DNA from: Gemmatimonadota bacterium
GTDB lineage: Bacteria; Gemmatimonadota; Gemmatimonadetes; Gemmatimonadales; Gemmatimonadaceae
Length of the DNA: 24,546 nt
Direction: 5' to 3'
Assembly: GCA_003131365.1 (NCBI GenBank)
Contig: PKVB01000075.1
Span: 10,123-34,668 of the forward strand
Positions 7,523 to 15,592 of the stretch are shown piece by piece. The notes beneath the pieces are model-generated. The model saw only the letters and a list, made by a program, of their open reading frames with translations. It was not told the DNA's origin and searched no databases. Position numbers and translations under genes: made by a program. The stretch's first letter is position 1, and the number at the start of each line of letters is the position of its first letter.

Positions 7523-7897
7523 TTAGCGCCTCAGATAATCGTCTTTCTTGTCCAGCCAGTCCTGACGCGGGGGACTGAAGATGTCGACATCGAGAGTCTC
7601 CTCGAGCGCCTCGGCCTTGTGCGGCACCTGCGAAGGGATGAGCAACACTTCGCCGGCGCGAACGACTATCTCCTCGGCTCCGTCGTCGCCAATCCAGAAC
7701 CTCAGCGCGCCCTCGAGGATGTAGGTGAGCTGCTCGTTATCGTGCGAGTGCTTGGGCACGATGCACCCTTTCTTGAGATACACCTGCGCGAGCATCATGC
7801 GATCGCCCGTGATCAGCCGGCGCTCGAGCATGTCTGAGACGCGCTCCTTCTTCATCGAGTCCCAGCGGTAGAAAGTACATTCGCTCTTTGCAGCCAT
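7523..7897 (-). CDS. Cupin-domain protein
   Basis: A 124-residue single-domain cupin. Motif 1 is GCIVPKHSHDNEQLTYILEG (44-63), supplying metal ligands H50 and H52, with E55 or Q56 as the third. Motif 2 is PSQVPHKAEAL, with H93 as the fourth. Small cupins of this kind bind Fe, Mn or Zn and act as dioxygenases, isomerases or sugar/polyketide-modifying enzymes. The start is firm: AAGGAG lies six bases before ATG 7897. It is the first gene of a two-gene unit with the SDR downstream, suggesting consecutive steps on one small molecule. The substrate is unknown. Confidence 0.9.
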   Translation of the reverse strand: MAAKSECTFYRWDSMKKERVSDMLERRLITGDRMMLAQVYLKKGCIVPKHSHDNEQLTYILEGALRFWIGDDGAEEIVVRAGEVLLIPSQVPHKAEALEETLDVDIFSPPRQDWLDKKDDYLRR

Positions 7898-8266
7898 TCA
7901 GGGCTCCTTCGTGTCAACCATCCGCCGTTCACGCCGACAACCGGCGGCGCAATCGTGATGCGGCGTTCGTTGGTGATGGACCGCGCGTCTGCGATCCTGT
8001 GATCAGCTTCGCGTCGATTGAGGCGCACGCCAAAACTAGCGAAATACTTTCCGAATGGGCGAGCTCTTCGCTGGAGAGCTTGTGTCCGTCCGGGTCGATT
8101 CGAGGGCGCTGTCCGGGTTAGTCATGACACCTCATTTCATCCAAAGCTCTGCCGTCGCTTCGGCTCGGTACCGGAATTGAGTTTCCGCGTTTCCGGCCGC
8201 GCGTCCTACTTAGAGGATTCACGCGCGAACCGCGCGTCATGAGTCGAAGGGACTACAAACCGAGAG
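7898..8266. other. 369-base gap between divergent genes, no gene recognised
   Basis: This region separates the cupin operon (minus) from the barrel-like gene (plus). Short open frames exist, but none has a convincing ribosome binding site or recognisable protein pattern. It must hold two divergent promoters; I could not place them with confidence. A perfect hairpin lies at 8221-8237 just before the plus-strand gene. Confidence 0.5.
8221..8237 (+). promoter_or_regulatory. GC-rich hairpin in the leader of the barrel-like gene
   Basis: ACGCGCG, AAC and CGCGCGT form a perfect 7-bp inverted repeat with a three-base loop, about 30-35 bases before the start codon. There is no T-run, so it is not an intrinsic terminator. 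It could be an operator or a structured mRNA leader. Confidence 0.35.
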
Positions 8267-9037
8267 ATGAACATGAGACTTAAAGCACATCAGAATGCGT
8301 TTATCGCGCTTGCAACCATCGCGGGTCTAACGACTTTTGCCCAACCGGCGGAGGCGCAGAGATCCGTATCGGATTTCCACCCATCGTTCTACGGCTCGAC
8401 CGAGCTCGATACGCGCCATAGCGATTTCTATCTGCTCGGGATGTATGTCGGCGTCGGTGGGCTGGGCTGGACTCCATACTTCAACGTCAACGGCTACTAC
8501 CTCGACTATGTTTTCTCGCCCACGATACCCAATTCGAACAGAACGCTGAGCGCGTGGTCGCCAACGCTCGGACTCGCGTACGCAGGCCGCAGGAGCGGTG
8601 TCTCATTCGGTGCCGGCTACGCATTCGTCAACAACGAAGATCCCGGCGCGCCCGGAGCCGAAGGCGGTGGCGCGAGTGGCGCGACCGCGAGCTTCGGCGC
8701 GTATCACAGTGGATCGGGCACTCGTCCGCTCCACACGCAGCTCCTGTCCAACTACAATTTCGGCAGCCAGTACGTATGGGCGCGCGGGCGCGCCTCAGTT
8801 CCGTTCGGTCACTCAGTCAGGCATCCGGCGCGCATTGGCGCCGAGCTCGTTGGGCAGGGCGGCGGCAAGGATCTGCGAAAGAGCAATTCCTTCCAGGCCG
8901 GGCCCACTCTCGAATATTCGTGGACTCCGCACTTCAGGACCACGGGCGCCATCGGCTACAAGTCGGTCGGCGGTCCCATCTACGCGAGCCGCGAGTCGGC
9001 AACGTACTTGAAGCTCGAGTTTTCGTTCTCGCCGTGA
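8267..9037 (+). CDS. Secreted beta-barrel-like protein, weakly BcsS-like
   Basis: A 256-residue protein with a signal peptide ending QPAEAQ (cleavage near residue 31). The mature part is rich in Gly, Tyr and Ser with alternating strands and ends in YLKLEFSFSP, as expected for a small outer-membrane barrel. The order of motifs recalls the alpha-proteobacterial BcsS family: FYGSTELD first, a YYLDYVF strand, LSNYNFGSQYVWARGRA in the middle, then IGAELVGQGG and a closing IGYKSVGG. This likeness is by eye and only suggestive, and no cellulose synthase gene is near. ATG 8267 or ATG 8273 may be used; GAGAG sits six bases before the second. A terminator follows directly. Confidence 0.8.
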   Translation: MNMRLKAHQNAFIALATIAGLTTFAQPAEAQRSVSDFHPSFYGSTELDTRHSDFYLLGMYVGVGGLGWTPYFNVNGYYLDYVFSPTIPNSNRTLSAWSPTLGLAYAGRRSGVSFGAGYAFVNNEDPGAPGAEGGGASGATASFGAYHSGSGTRPLHTQLLSNYNFGSQYVWARGRASVPFGHSVRHPARIGAELVGQGGGKDLRKSNSFQAGPTLEYSWTPHFRTTGAIGYKSVGGPIYASRESATYLKLEFSFSP

Positions 9038-9063
9038 TCGGCCGATAGAACACGCACATAGAG

Positions 9064-9092
9064 AAACCCCCGAGAGATTTCGGGGTTTGTTT
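9064..9092 (+). terminator. Rho-independent terminator after the barrel-like gene
   Basis: AAACCCC with GA (one extra C bulged) pairs with TCGGGGTTT, followed by GTTTTA. The stem is about nine base pairs. It sits 26 bases after the stop and between two convergent genes; on the minus strand a shorter T-rich flank may help end the acetyltransferase transcript. Confidence 0.8.
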
Positions 9093-9136
9093 TATCCAGG
9101 GTTGGGGCAAACCAGTCTCGATTCGCATCGAAAAGC

Positions 9137-9763
9137 TCAATCGCCTGCGGCGCCTGCACCAGGTCGGCGCACGAGCATTTTCTCGAGCTGTTCTTTCACC
9201 TGCGGCCACTCTTCGTCGAGTATGCTGTAGTAGATGCTGTCCCGGTACCGCCCGGTCCACATCAGCGTGTGCTTGCGAAGAACTCCCTCCTCTGTCGCGC
9301 CGATGCGCAGCATTGCCTTGCGTGACGGCGAGTTCAGCACGTCGGTCTTGAACTCGACTCTGACGCAGCCGAGCTTCTCGAACGCGTGAGACAGCATCAG
9401 ATACTTTGCTTCGGTGTTGACCGCGGTCCGCTGCCACGGACGCGCGAGCCAGGTCCAGCCGATTTCGATGCGGCGATTTGCGGGATCGTAGTTGCCGAAG
9501 CGAGTGCTGCCGACGACGCGTCCCGATGATCGCTCGATCGTGACGAACGGCAGACTCGTTCCTTCACGCTGGAGGCGGAGTGCCGATTCCATGTAGCTGC
9601 GCATCTCTTCAGGCGTTCGCACCACGGCGACCGTGAGACGCCAGACCTCCGGATCGAGCCCGATTTCAGTGAGCCCGGCGTGGTGGTCCAGCGTCATCGG
9701 CTCGAGACGCACGAAGCTTCCTTCGAGGACTACGGGCTCGAGGGCGGGGCTCCCTCGCTTCAC
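9137..9763 (-). CDS. GNAT N-acetyltransferase (RimJ/RimL-like)
   Basis: A 208-residue cytoplasmic acetyltransferase that uses acetyl-CoA. The RimJ/RimL-type pattern is seen: LEGSFVRLEPMTLDHHAGL at the N-terminus, GRVVGSTRFGNYDPANRRIEIG as the central strands, WLARPWQRTAVNTEAKYLML around the acetyl-CoA loop, then RVEFKTDVLNSPSRKAMLRI with the GA(T)EEGVLR turn and a closing RDSIYYSILDEEW. Substrates of this group include ribosomal protein N-termini, amino acids and antibiotics, so the target is unknown. The start codon is GTG, directly after the amidase TGA (TGAGTG), so translation is probably coupled to the amidase. Confidence 0.88.
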   Translation of the reverse strand: MKRGSPALEPVVLEGSFVRLEPMTLDHHAGLTEIGLDPEVWRLTVAVVRTPEEMRSYMESALRLQREGTSLPFVTIERSSGRVVGSTRFGNYDPANRRIEIGWTWLARPWQRTAVNTEAKYLMLSHAFEKLGCVRVEFKTDVLNSPSRKAMLRIGATEEGVLRKHTLMWTGRYRDSIYYSILDEEWPQVKEQLEKMLVRRPGAGAAGD

Positions 9764-11521
9764 TCAGGCCGCCGGCGGAGGTGCAGCGGGCGGAGTCAGG
9801 GGAACGACCGGATGCTTCAGGTGGAATCCGGTCGCCTCCTGATACGCCCGCGCTACCGCCAGCAGCTTCGATTCCTCGAACAGTCCCCCCAAGAAAGTCA
9901 GTGAGACGGGAGTGCCATCGTCGCGGAATCCGTTCGGAAGGATCACGGCTGGATGTCCGGTGAGATTCGTCGCGACGAGCTGGGAGAGATTCGCAGCACC
10001 GGTGGGCGTCACGATCACATCGACAGTGCGCATGAGGTCGTCCCATTTCTGGATAGCGATGGACCGCAGGCGATTGGCGTTTACATAGTCGACTGCGGGA
10101 ATGAAGCGCGACGTCCGGAAGGTGTTCGGCCAGTCGAACTTCCCCTGCTGAACGAGCTCATTGTCGCGATTCGATCTCGTGAGGTCGTCGAACGCCGCGG
10201 CGGCTTCCGCAGTCAGGATGATGCGCATCGCGTCGTAAGGGACATCGGGCAGATCGACCGGAATCAGGTTGATCCCGAGCCTCTTGAACACATCGAGCGC
10301 CGCGTCATCGAATTGCTTTGTCGCGTGCATCGTCCGCTTGGCGTCGCTCGGATCCGTCAGCGGCGTGTCGAACGCGGACTTCACGTATCCGATGCGCAGC
10401 TGCTTCGGCGAGAGCTGTGCATCCCAGTGATATCCCGCCGGAATGACGCTGTTGTCCTGACCGTCTGGTCCGTAGATGGCATCGAGCACGATCGCGCAGT
10501 CTTCAACGCTCCGGCAGAGCGGACCGAGCTTGTCCATCGTCCACGAGAGAGCCATCGCGCCGGTGCGCGGCACCCGGCCGAACGTTGGCCGGAGCCCGGT
10601 GGTCCCGCAGCGCGTCGAGGGCGAGGAGATCGATCCGAGCGTCTCGCTTCCAATCGCGAAACCGACGAGGCCCGCGGCCGTCGCTGACGCGGGGCCGGCG
10701 GACGATCCGCTCGACCCTTGGTCCACCTTCCACGGATTTTTCGTGGTGGCACCAAACCAGATGTCACCCTGCGCGAGCTCGCCGAGTGTCAGCTTCGCGA
10801 CGAGCACGGCGCCGGCTGCGTCGAGCCGCTGCACGACTGTGGCGTCGGCGTCAATAACCTGCTCCTTGAACGGGCCGGCGCCCCATGTCGTCTTGTAACC
10901 GCGGACGGCGAGAAGATCTTTCGCGCCCCACGGAATCCCGTGCAGCGGCCCGCGATAGTTGCCGCGCGCAATCTCGGCGTCGGCGGCATGGGCCTGCCTG
11001 AGCGCACGGTCATCGGTAAGGGTGATCACACACTTGAGAACAGGGTCGTATTTCTTCAGCCGCGCGAGGTACATCTGCGTCAGCTGAACGGATGTGACGC
11101 GCTTGCGACGCACCAGCTCCGACAATTCTGTCACCGGGAGAAACGCCAGCTCGTCGAGATTGGCCGGCACGGCGCGGAGCGCGACCTTGCTTCTGACCAT
11201 CGGTCGGCGCGCTTCGAGCGAAATCTTCTTTCCCGGCGGCAGAGGATCGAACACGATGGCGGGGCTCACAGAATTTGGAAGGGCGACTTTGTGCAGAGCC
11301 TCGATTCGCTGCTCCTGCTGCTTGAGGCCATCGAGCATCAGCTCGCGCTCGGCTGCATCGAAATGGATTCCGGCTACTTCCTCCGCGCTGGCAATCGTAT
11401 CGACGGTGATGTCCGCCCCGGCGGCGATCTTCGCCCACAACACGCCCGGAAAGAGCGTCGAGCCGAGCCCGACACCCGCGAAGTAGCCCATGAAGTGACG
11501 GCGGTCGACTGTCGGTTCCAT
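9764..11521 (-). CDS. Tat-exported amidase (amidase signature family)
   Basis: A 585-residue amidase-signature hydrolase with a Ser-Ser-Lys triad: K201 in WGAKD, S270 in GSSGSSAG and S297 in GSETLGSISSPSTRCG. These enzymes cleave amides to an acid and ammonia. The N-terminus carries a twin-arginine signal (VDRRHFMGYF followed by a hydrophobic stretch ending VLWAK), so folding in the cytoplasm and export are expected. About 100 residues sit between the signal and the catalytic core. The protein ends in a Pro/Ala-rich tail. ATG 11521 is chosen because the Tat motif follows and CGAGGA lies upstream. The same frame is open 1.1 kb further upstream, but that is chance reading through icd. It is not GatA: the signal peptide and the lack of gatB/gatC argue against it. 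Confidence 0.9.
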   Translation of the reverse strand: MEPTVDRRHFMGYFAGVGLGSTLFPGVLWAKIAAGADITVDTIASAEEVAGIHFDAAERELMLDGLKQQEQRIEALHKVALPNSVSPAIVFDPLPPGKKISLEARRPMVRSKVALRAVPANLDELAFLPVTELSELVRRKRVTSVQLTQMYLARLKKYDPVLKCVITLTDDRALRQAHAADAEIARGNYRGPLHGIPWGAKDLLAVRGYKTTWGAGPFKEQVIDADATVVQRLDAAGAVLVAKLTLGELAQGDIWFGATTKNPWKVDQGSSGSSAGPASATAAGLVGFAIGSETLGSISSPSTRCGTTGLRPTFGRVPRTGAMALSWTMDKLGPLCRSVEDCAIVLDAIYGPDGQDNSVIPAGYHWDAQLSPKQLRIGYVKSAFDTPLTDPSDAKRTMHATKQFDDAALDVFKRLGINLIPVDLPDVPYDAMRIILTAEAAAAFDDLTRSNRDNELVQQGKFDWPNTFRTSRFIPAVDYVNANRLRSIAIQKWDDLMRTVDVIVTPTGAANLSQLVATNLTGHPAVILPNGFRDDGTPVSLTFLGGLFEESKLLAVARAYQEATGFHLKHPVVPLTPPAAPPPAA

Positions 11522-11578
11522 GCTTAGAGGTCCTCGTTTGGGATACGACTCAAACTGCAAAAGAACGGGGCGGGAGGC

Positions 11579-11635
11579 GTCAGTAGCGTAGTTGCCAGTC
11601 TTCAGTTCACTACGCCCTGACTTCACTAACTGGCA
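11579..11635 (-). promoter_or_regulatory. Two mutually exclusive stems in the amidase leader
   Basis: In the 149-base gap between icd and the amidase gene, one stem pairs GTCAG/GCGTAGT (plus 11579-11583, 11586-11592) with ACTACGC/CTGAC (11609-11615, 11617-11621). A second stem pairs TGCCAGT (11593-11599, in the loop of the first) with ACTGGCA (11629-11635). The pairings interleave, so both cannot form as simple hairpins at once. On the minus strand this lies 58 bases before the amidase start. It could be an attenuator-like or protein-binding element. Confidence 0.4.
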
Positions 11636-11670
11636 TTCAAGGCAAACCCTTTTGTGAGAAATGCATGTTA

Positions 11671-13113
11671 CTACACTTGCGATCTGGAGAATGCGGGCTC
11701 GCCGTCGAACTCCTGTAGCTTCTCGATGTGCATCCACCGGTGCTGTGCGCCGACGGTACCGAGCAGCGAGAGAATCTCGGAGTCTCCAAACTTCGCTGCT
11801 GCCTCCCCGAGCACGAACCTGCACCGGAAGTGATCGACGAGGGATACGCGGCGGCCGCTCGCCGGAAAGACCATCGCGCCGCGATTCGTGATCATTTGCA
11901 GCTTGAACGGCGAGCTCCGGGTCAGCTTCTCCAGATCCTCCGCCAATTTCGCGGGATCTAAGTCCGACTCGATATAAATGTCGAGCCCCGTCAGGCGCCG
12001 GCTCTTTGCGGGGACCACGTTGACTCCGAGCTGCGGCGGGGGCAGCTCCACCTTCTTGTATTCCCTGGGCTGGCTGACGTTCGAGCGCTTCCCAAGGTTG
12101 GCGATCACGGCCTGCGTGAATTCCGTCGTCGTCGCCGGCTTGTCCACGCCCATCATGTCGCTGGTGCGCATTCCACCCTCGAGCGTCACCAGAACTGCTT
12201 GCTCGACATCGTTCGCCGCCTTGCCTTCGCCGATCTGGCGCAGCATCATCGCCGCGCTCAGGATGAGCGCGGTCGGGTTTGCCTTGTTCTTTCCGGCGAT
12301 ATCGGGCGCGGAGCCATGCACCGCCTCGAAGATGGAAACGTCGTTGCCGATGTTCGCTGAGGGTGCGAAGCCGAGCCCACCGGTGAGGCCGGAGGTGAGA
12401 TCGCTCAGGATGTCGCCGTTCATGTTCGTCGTGACGATGACATCGAACTGCTCTGGACGCATGGCGAGCTGGTGGGCGCAGTTGTCGATCAGGATGTGCC
12501 TGGATTCGATGGCGGGATACTTCGGAGCGAACTCCTCGAACGTGTGCTGGAGCAGCCCTTCGGTGAGCTTCATGATGTTCGCCTTCGTCGCGCAGTGGAC
12601 GCGCTTGCGTCCCTCGGCGATCGCGAACGCGAACGCGAGCTTGACGATCTTCTCGCATCCTTCGCGCGAGATCAACTTGAGGCTCTCGGCCACGCCGGGC
12701 GTCTGCATGTACTCGATGCCGGCGTAGAGATCCTCGATGTTCTCGCGGACGATCACGATATCGAGCTTGCGTCCGGTGAAGGCCGTTTGAACCCCGGGGA
12801 GCTCGCGAACCGGGCGGATGTTGCCATACGTCTCGAACAGGGTGCGAAGGGTGACGTTGGCGCTTCTGCTGCCATAGCCGATTGGGGTCTCGAGAGGGCC
12901 CTTGAGCACGACGCGGGTGCGCTCGATCGACTCGATCGTTTCCTTGGGGATTCCGGTGACGACTCGGTTCTGGAATGCGCGCGCGCCCGCCTCACATTTC
13001 TCGAACTCGACGGAGGCGCCGATAGCCTTTATGATCTCGAGGGCTGATTCAACGACCTCCGGGCCGATACCATCGCCTGGCAGGACGGTTATCTTTCGTT
13101 TTGCAGGTGGCAT
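11671..13113 (-). CDS. icd: NADP-dependent isocitrate dehydrogenase, Thermus-type
   Basis: A 480-residue enzyme converting isocitrate plus NADP to 2-oxoglutarate, CO2 and NADPH in the TCA cycle. The opening ITVLPGDGIGPEVV, the isocitrate-binding SANVTLR segment, RENIEDLYAGIE, and the family signature NMNGDILSDLTSGLTGG are all present. After about residue 340 comes the extra C-terminal domain known from Thermus ICDH, ending HRWMHIEKLQEFDGEP, which E. coli Icd lacks. This closely resembles my recollection of the Thermus sequence along its whole length. No Shine-Dalgarno stands at a usual distance; TTAACT lies seven bases before ATG 13113, so the mRNA may be leaderless. The tRNA-Arg gene is divergent, 36 bases away. 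Confidence 0.96.
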   Translation of the reverse strand: MPPAKRKITVLPGDGIGPEVVESALEIIKAIGASVEFEKCEAGARAFQNRVVTGIPKETIESIERTRVVLKGPLETPIGYGSRSANVTLRTLFETYGNIRPVRELPGVQTAFTGRKLDIVIVRENIEDLYAGIEYMQTPGVAESLKLISREGCEKIVKLAFAFAIAEGRKRVHCATKANIMKLTEGLLQHTFEEFAPKYPAIESRHILIDNCAHQLAMRPEQFDVIVTTNMNGDILSDLTSGLTGGLGFAPSANIGNDVSIFEAVHGSAPDIAGKNKANPTALILSAAMMLRQIGEGKAANDVEQAVLVTLEGGMRTSDMMGVDKPATTTEFTQAVIANLGKRSNVSQPREYKKVELPPPQLGVNVVPAKSRRLTGLDIYIESDLDPAKLAEDLEKLTRSSPFKLQMITNRGAMVFPASGRRVSLVDHFRCRFVLGEAAAKFGDSEILSLLGTVGAQHRWMHIEKLQEFDGEPAFSRSQV

Positions 13114-13149
13114 CGGAGGAAGTTAATCCCTCTGGGCAGTCGTTACACT

Positions 13150-13223
13150 GCGCGCGTAGCTCAGTTGGATAGAGCGTCGGCCTCCGGAGCCGAAGGTCGT
13201 GGGTTCGAGTCCCGCCGCGCGCA
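13150..13223 (+). tRNA. tRNA-Arg (anticodon CCG)
   Basis: A 74-base complete cloverleaf. The acceptor stem is GCGCGCG with CGCGCGC, the D arm is GCTC/GAGC, the anticodon stem is TCGGC/GCCGA around the loop CTCCGGA (anticodon CCG), and the T arm is GTGGG TTCGAGT CCCGC. The discriminator base is A at 13223, and no CCA is encoded after it. CCG reads the CGG arginine codon. Only 36 bases separate it from the divergent icd start. Confidence 0.97.
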
Positions 13224-13292
13224 TTCCCCCTCTCCTCTGCGAATTCTGCATCGATCCCCGGTCAGTCGGGGGGACGTCCTCTTCGGCAGGTT

Positions 13293-13910
13293 ATGCGGCT
13301 CTCAAGATCACGGGTCATCGTCGACGATCGCGTGCGTAGTGTAACGAGCACCCTCAAAACCCAGGCAGTGGTTTTGGGCGGCACGCTCGCCGTGTTCTGG
13401 GCGGTCTTCGTCGTGAACACCCTCCTGGGTGGCTCTCTCCTGGTTCTGGGCGTCATTCCCCGCACGACGATTGGTCTGCGCGGGATTCTCTTCGCTCCAT
13501 TCCTTCACGCCAGCCTCAATCACATCGTCGCCAACAGTATCCCGTTCCTGGCGTTGGGATGGATGGTGATGCTTCGCGATGAGAGACACTTCATCCCGGT
13601 GACAGTGGCCGGAATGGTCGGATCCGGCCTCGCCGCGTGGCTGCTCGGGTCCCCGGGCTCGGTGCACATCGGGGCCAGCGGCGTGATCTTCGGCTATCTC
13701 GGATTTCTGATGCTCACTGGCTGGTACACTCGCAGCTTCGGCAGCATCCTCCTCAGCATTGTCGTCACAGTGCTGTGGGGCGGCCTCGTCCTCGGCATGA
13801 TGCCGGGCGCGCCGGGCATCAGCTGGCAGGCGCACATCGGCGGTTTTCTCGGAGGCGTTTTCGCCGCGCGAACGTTCAGACGTTCTTTAGTGCCTGACCG
13901 ACCTGAGTGA
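13293..13910 (+). CDS. Rhomboid-family intramembrane serine protease
   Basis: A 205-residue integral membrane protein with about six hydrophobic segments. The catalytic dyad is visible: S129 in IGASG and H181 in WQAHIGG. The HASLNHIVAN element (72-81) has the His/Asn of the oxyanion site. Rhomboids cut membrane proteins near or within the bilayer; the substrate here is unknown. The protein is close to the minimal rhomboid core with no additional soluble domain. It follows tRNA-Arg by 69 bases on the same strand. Its last 35 bases overlap the 3' end of pntB, which is on the opposite strand. Confidence 0.93.
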   Translation: MRLSRSRVIVDDRVRSVTSTLKTQAVVLGGTLAVFWAVFVVNTLLGGSLLVLGVIPRTTIGLRGILFAPFLHASLNHIVANSIPFLALGWMVMLRDERHFIPVTVAGMVGSGLAAWLLGSPGSVHIGASGVIFGYLGFLMLTGWYTRSFGSILLSIVVTVLWGGLVLGMMPGAPGISWQAHIGGFLGGVFAARTFRRSLVPDRPE

Positions 13911-15276
13911 GTGACTGACGCGCGTCCCCGAACAACATCCGCGTGTTGTCGTTATAAAAAAGCGCGTTGTCGATTCCCGCGAAGCCGTGGCCCATGCTGC
14001 GCTTGAGGACGATGACGTTGCGCGCACGATCCACGTCGAGAATCGGCATCCCGTAGATCGGACTCGATGGATCGTCGCGGGCGGCCGGATTCACGACGTC
14101 GTTCGCACCCACCACGAGCACGACATCAGTCTGCGGAAATTCTCCGTTGACCTGATCCATCTCGAGTAGCTGGTCATAAGGCACGTTCGCCTCGGCCAGC
14201 AGCACGTTCATGTGACCAGGCATGCGACCCGCGACGGGATGAATCGCATACTTCACGTCCACGCCTCGCTTCTCCAGATCAGTCGCGAGCTCCCGGACCG
14301 TATGTTGGGCTTCGGCGACTGCGAGACCGTATCCCGGCACGATCACCACGCTCCTGGCGTAGGCGAGAGCAATCGCCGTGTCCTCGGCCGTCGTCTGACG
14401 AACCGTGCGTCCAACCACGCTGGCGGTAGCCGTGGGATCACTTGCCGCTGCCCCGAATGCGCCAAACAGCACGTTGCCCACCGATCTGTTCATCGCCGTG
14501 CTCATGAGCAACGTGAGCAGCGTGCCGGATGCACCCACGAGAACGCCCGCCACCACGAGCATCTGATTGTGCAGCACGAATCCGGTGAGCGCCGCGGCGA
14601 GGCCAGTAAGCGAGTTGAGGATGGAGATCACGACCGGCATGTCTCCGCCGCCGATCGGGAGCACGAACATCGCGCCGAGCACCAGCGCCGCGGCGAAAAG
14701 CAGCCAGAGCGCAGTCGAGCCGCCTCCACCGATAACGACGAACCCACCGAGCCCCAATACCGAGAGCAGAATCAGCGCGTTGATCAGCCGCTGCAGCGGA
14801 AACTGGAGCGGCCTTCCGGGAAGAATTTCCTGAAGCTTTCCAAACGCGATGATGCTTCCCGTAAGCGAGATCGCGCCGATCGCGGTTCCGAGCACGATCG
14901 ATGCGCCCTCGCCCCATCCGATTGCATCGCCCGCTCGCGTGAGCCGCAGGAACTCCGCCACAGACACCAGCGCCGCCGTCCCTCCGCCCATGCCGTTGAA
15001 GAGCGCGACCATCTGCGGCATCGCGGTCATCTGAACGGTCCTGGCGAAGTACACGCCTATCGCTGCACCAATCAACGTTCCAATGGCGATCGTCCAGAAA
15101 GACACGATCTGCCGGTCCAACAGCGTCACGCCGAGCGCGAGCGCCATTCCGATTGCGGCGAGGCGATTGCCGGCCCGCGCCGTAGCGGGCGAGCTCAGGT
15201 GCTTGAGTCCGAAAATGAAAAACACCGCGGCGACGATGTAGCTGAGAGCTATCACCGATTCGCGGAAATCAAGCAT
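13876..15276 (-). CDS. pntB: NAD(P) transhydrogenase subunit beta
   Basis: A 466-residue inner-membrane subunit. The first part contains about nine hydrophobic helices that form the proton channel (starting MLDFRESVIALSYIVAAVFF). The last 180 residues form the NADP(H)-binding domain III, with GYGLAVAEAQHTVREL, HPVAGRMPGHMNVLLAEA, VGANDVVNPAARDDP and KRSMGHGFAGIDN. The complex couples proton inflow to hydride transfer from NADH to NADP+. It is the third gene of pntAA-pntAB-pntB and its start overlaps the pntAB end by eight bases. It ends within the rhomboid gene on the other strand. Confidence 0.97.
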   Translation of the reverse strand: MLDFRESVIALSYIVAAVFFIFGLKHLSSPATARAGNRLAAIGMALALGVTLLDRQIVSFWTIAIGTLIGAAIGVYFARTVQMTAMPQMVALFNGMGGGTAALVSVAEFLRLTRAGDAIGWGEGASIVLGTAIGAISLTGSIIAFGKLQEILPGRPLQFPLQRLINALILLSVLGLGGFVVIGGGGSTALWLLFAAALVLGAMFVLPIGGGDMPVVISILNSLTGLAAALTGFVLHNQMLVVAGVLVGASGTLLTLLMSTAMNRSVGNVLFGAFGAAASDPTATASVVGRTVRQTTAEDTAIALAYARSVVIVPGYGLAVAEAQHTVRELATDLEKRGVDVKYAIHPVAGRMPGHMNVLLAEANVPYDQLLEMDQVNGEFPQTDVVLVVGANDVVNPAARDDPSSPIYGMPILDVDRARNVIVLKRSMGHGFAGIDNALFYNDNTRMLFGDARQSLTQVGQALKNV

Positions 15277-15592
15277 TCTTTTTCTCGGCCTCCGCCTTGG
15301 GCAGGGCGGTCTCGCGCTTCTTGAACATCTCGAGCATGCGATCCGTCACGACGAACCCGCCAAACACATTCGCCGCGCCGAACACGACGGCGATGAATCC
15401 CAGCGCGTGAAGAAGCGGCGTGTCCGCGGAGCCGGCAACAAGGAACGCGCCGAGCACCACAATGCCGTGGATCGCGTTCGTCCCCGACATGAGGGGCGTG
15501 TGCAGCACCGAGGGGACGCGACTGATCACCTCGAAGCCGACGAAGATCGCCATGATGAAGACGTAGATGCCGAGGACCAGCTCCGGACTCAC
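15269..15592 (-). CDS. pntAB: NAD(P) transhydrogenase subunit alpha, membrane part
   Basis: A 107-residue protein with three to four membrane helices, matching the split-off membrane domain of the alpha subunit (VFIMAIFVGFEVISRVP, LMSGTNAIHGIVVLGA). It is fused to PntAA in E. coli but separate here, as in Rhodospirillum and Thermus. A charged C-terminal tail (about 87-107) follows the last helix. The start is GTG in a GTGA overlap with the pntAA stop, so translation is coupled. Confidence 0.94.
   Translation of the reverse strand: MSPELVLGIYVFIMAIFVGFEVISRVPSVLHTPLMSGTNAIHGIVVLGAFLVAGSADTPLLHALGFIAVVFGAANVFGGFVVTDRMLEMFKKRETALPKAEAEKKNA

Noticed and set aside
8018..8242. 74-codon frame in the gap before the barrel-like gene
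   Set aside because: TTG start, no ribosome binding site, Arg/Ser-rich without pattern.
11522..12658. Long in-frame extension of the amidase frame to the right
   Set aside because: It runs through icd on the same strand in another frame; the Tat signal and Met at 11521 mark the true amidase start, and the extension is Arg/Gly/Ala-rich, as expected for chance reading of GC-rich DNA.
14212..15324. 370-codon open frame opposite pntB
   Set aside because: Rich in Arg, His and Glu with no recognisable fold; a mirror of pntB coding bias.
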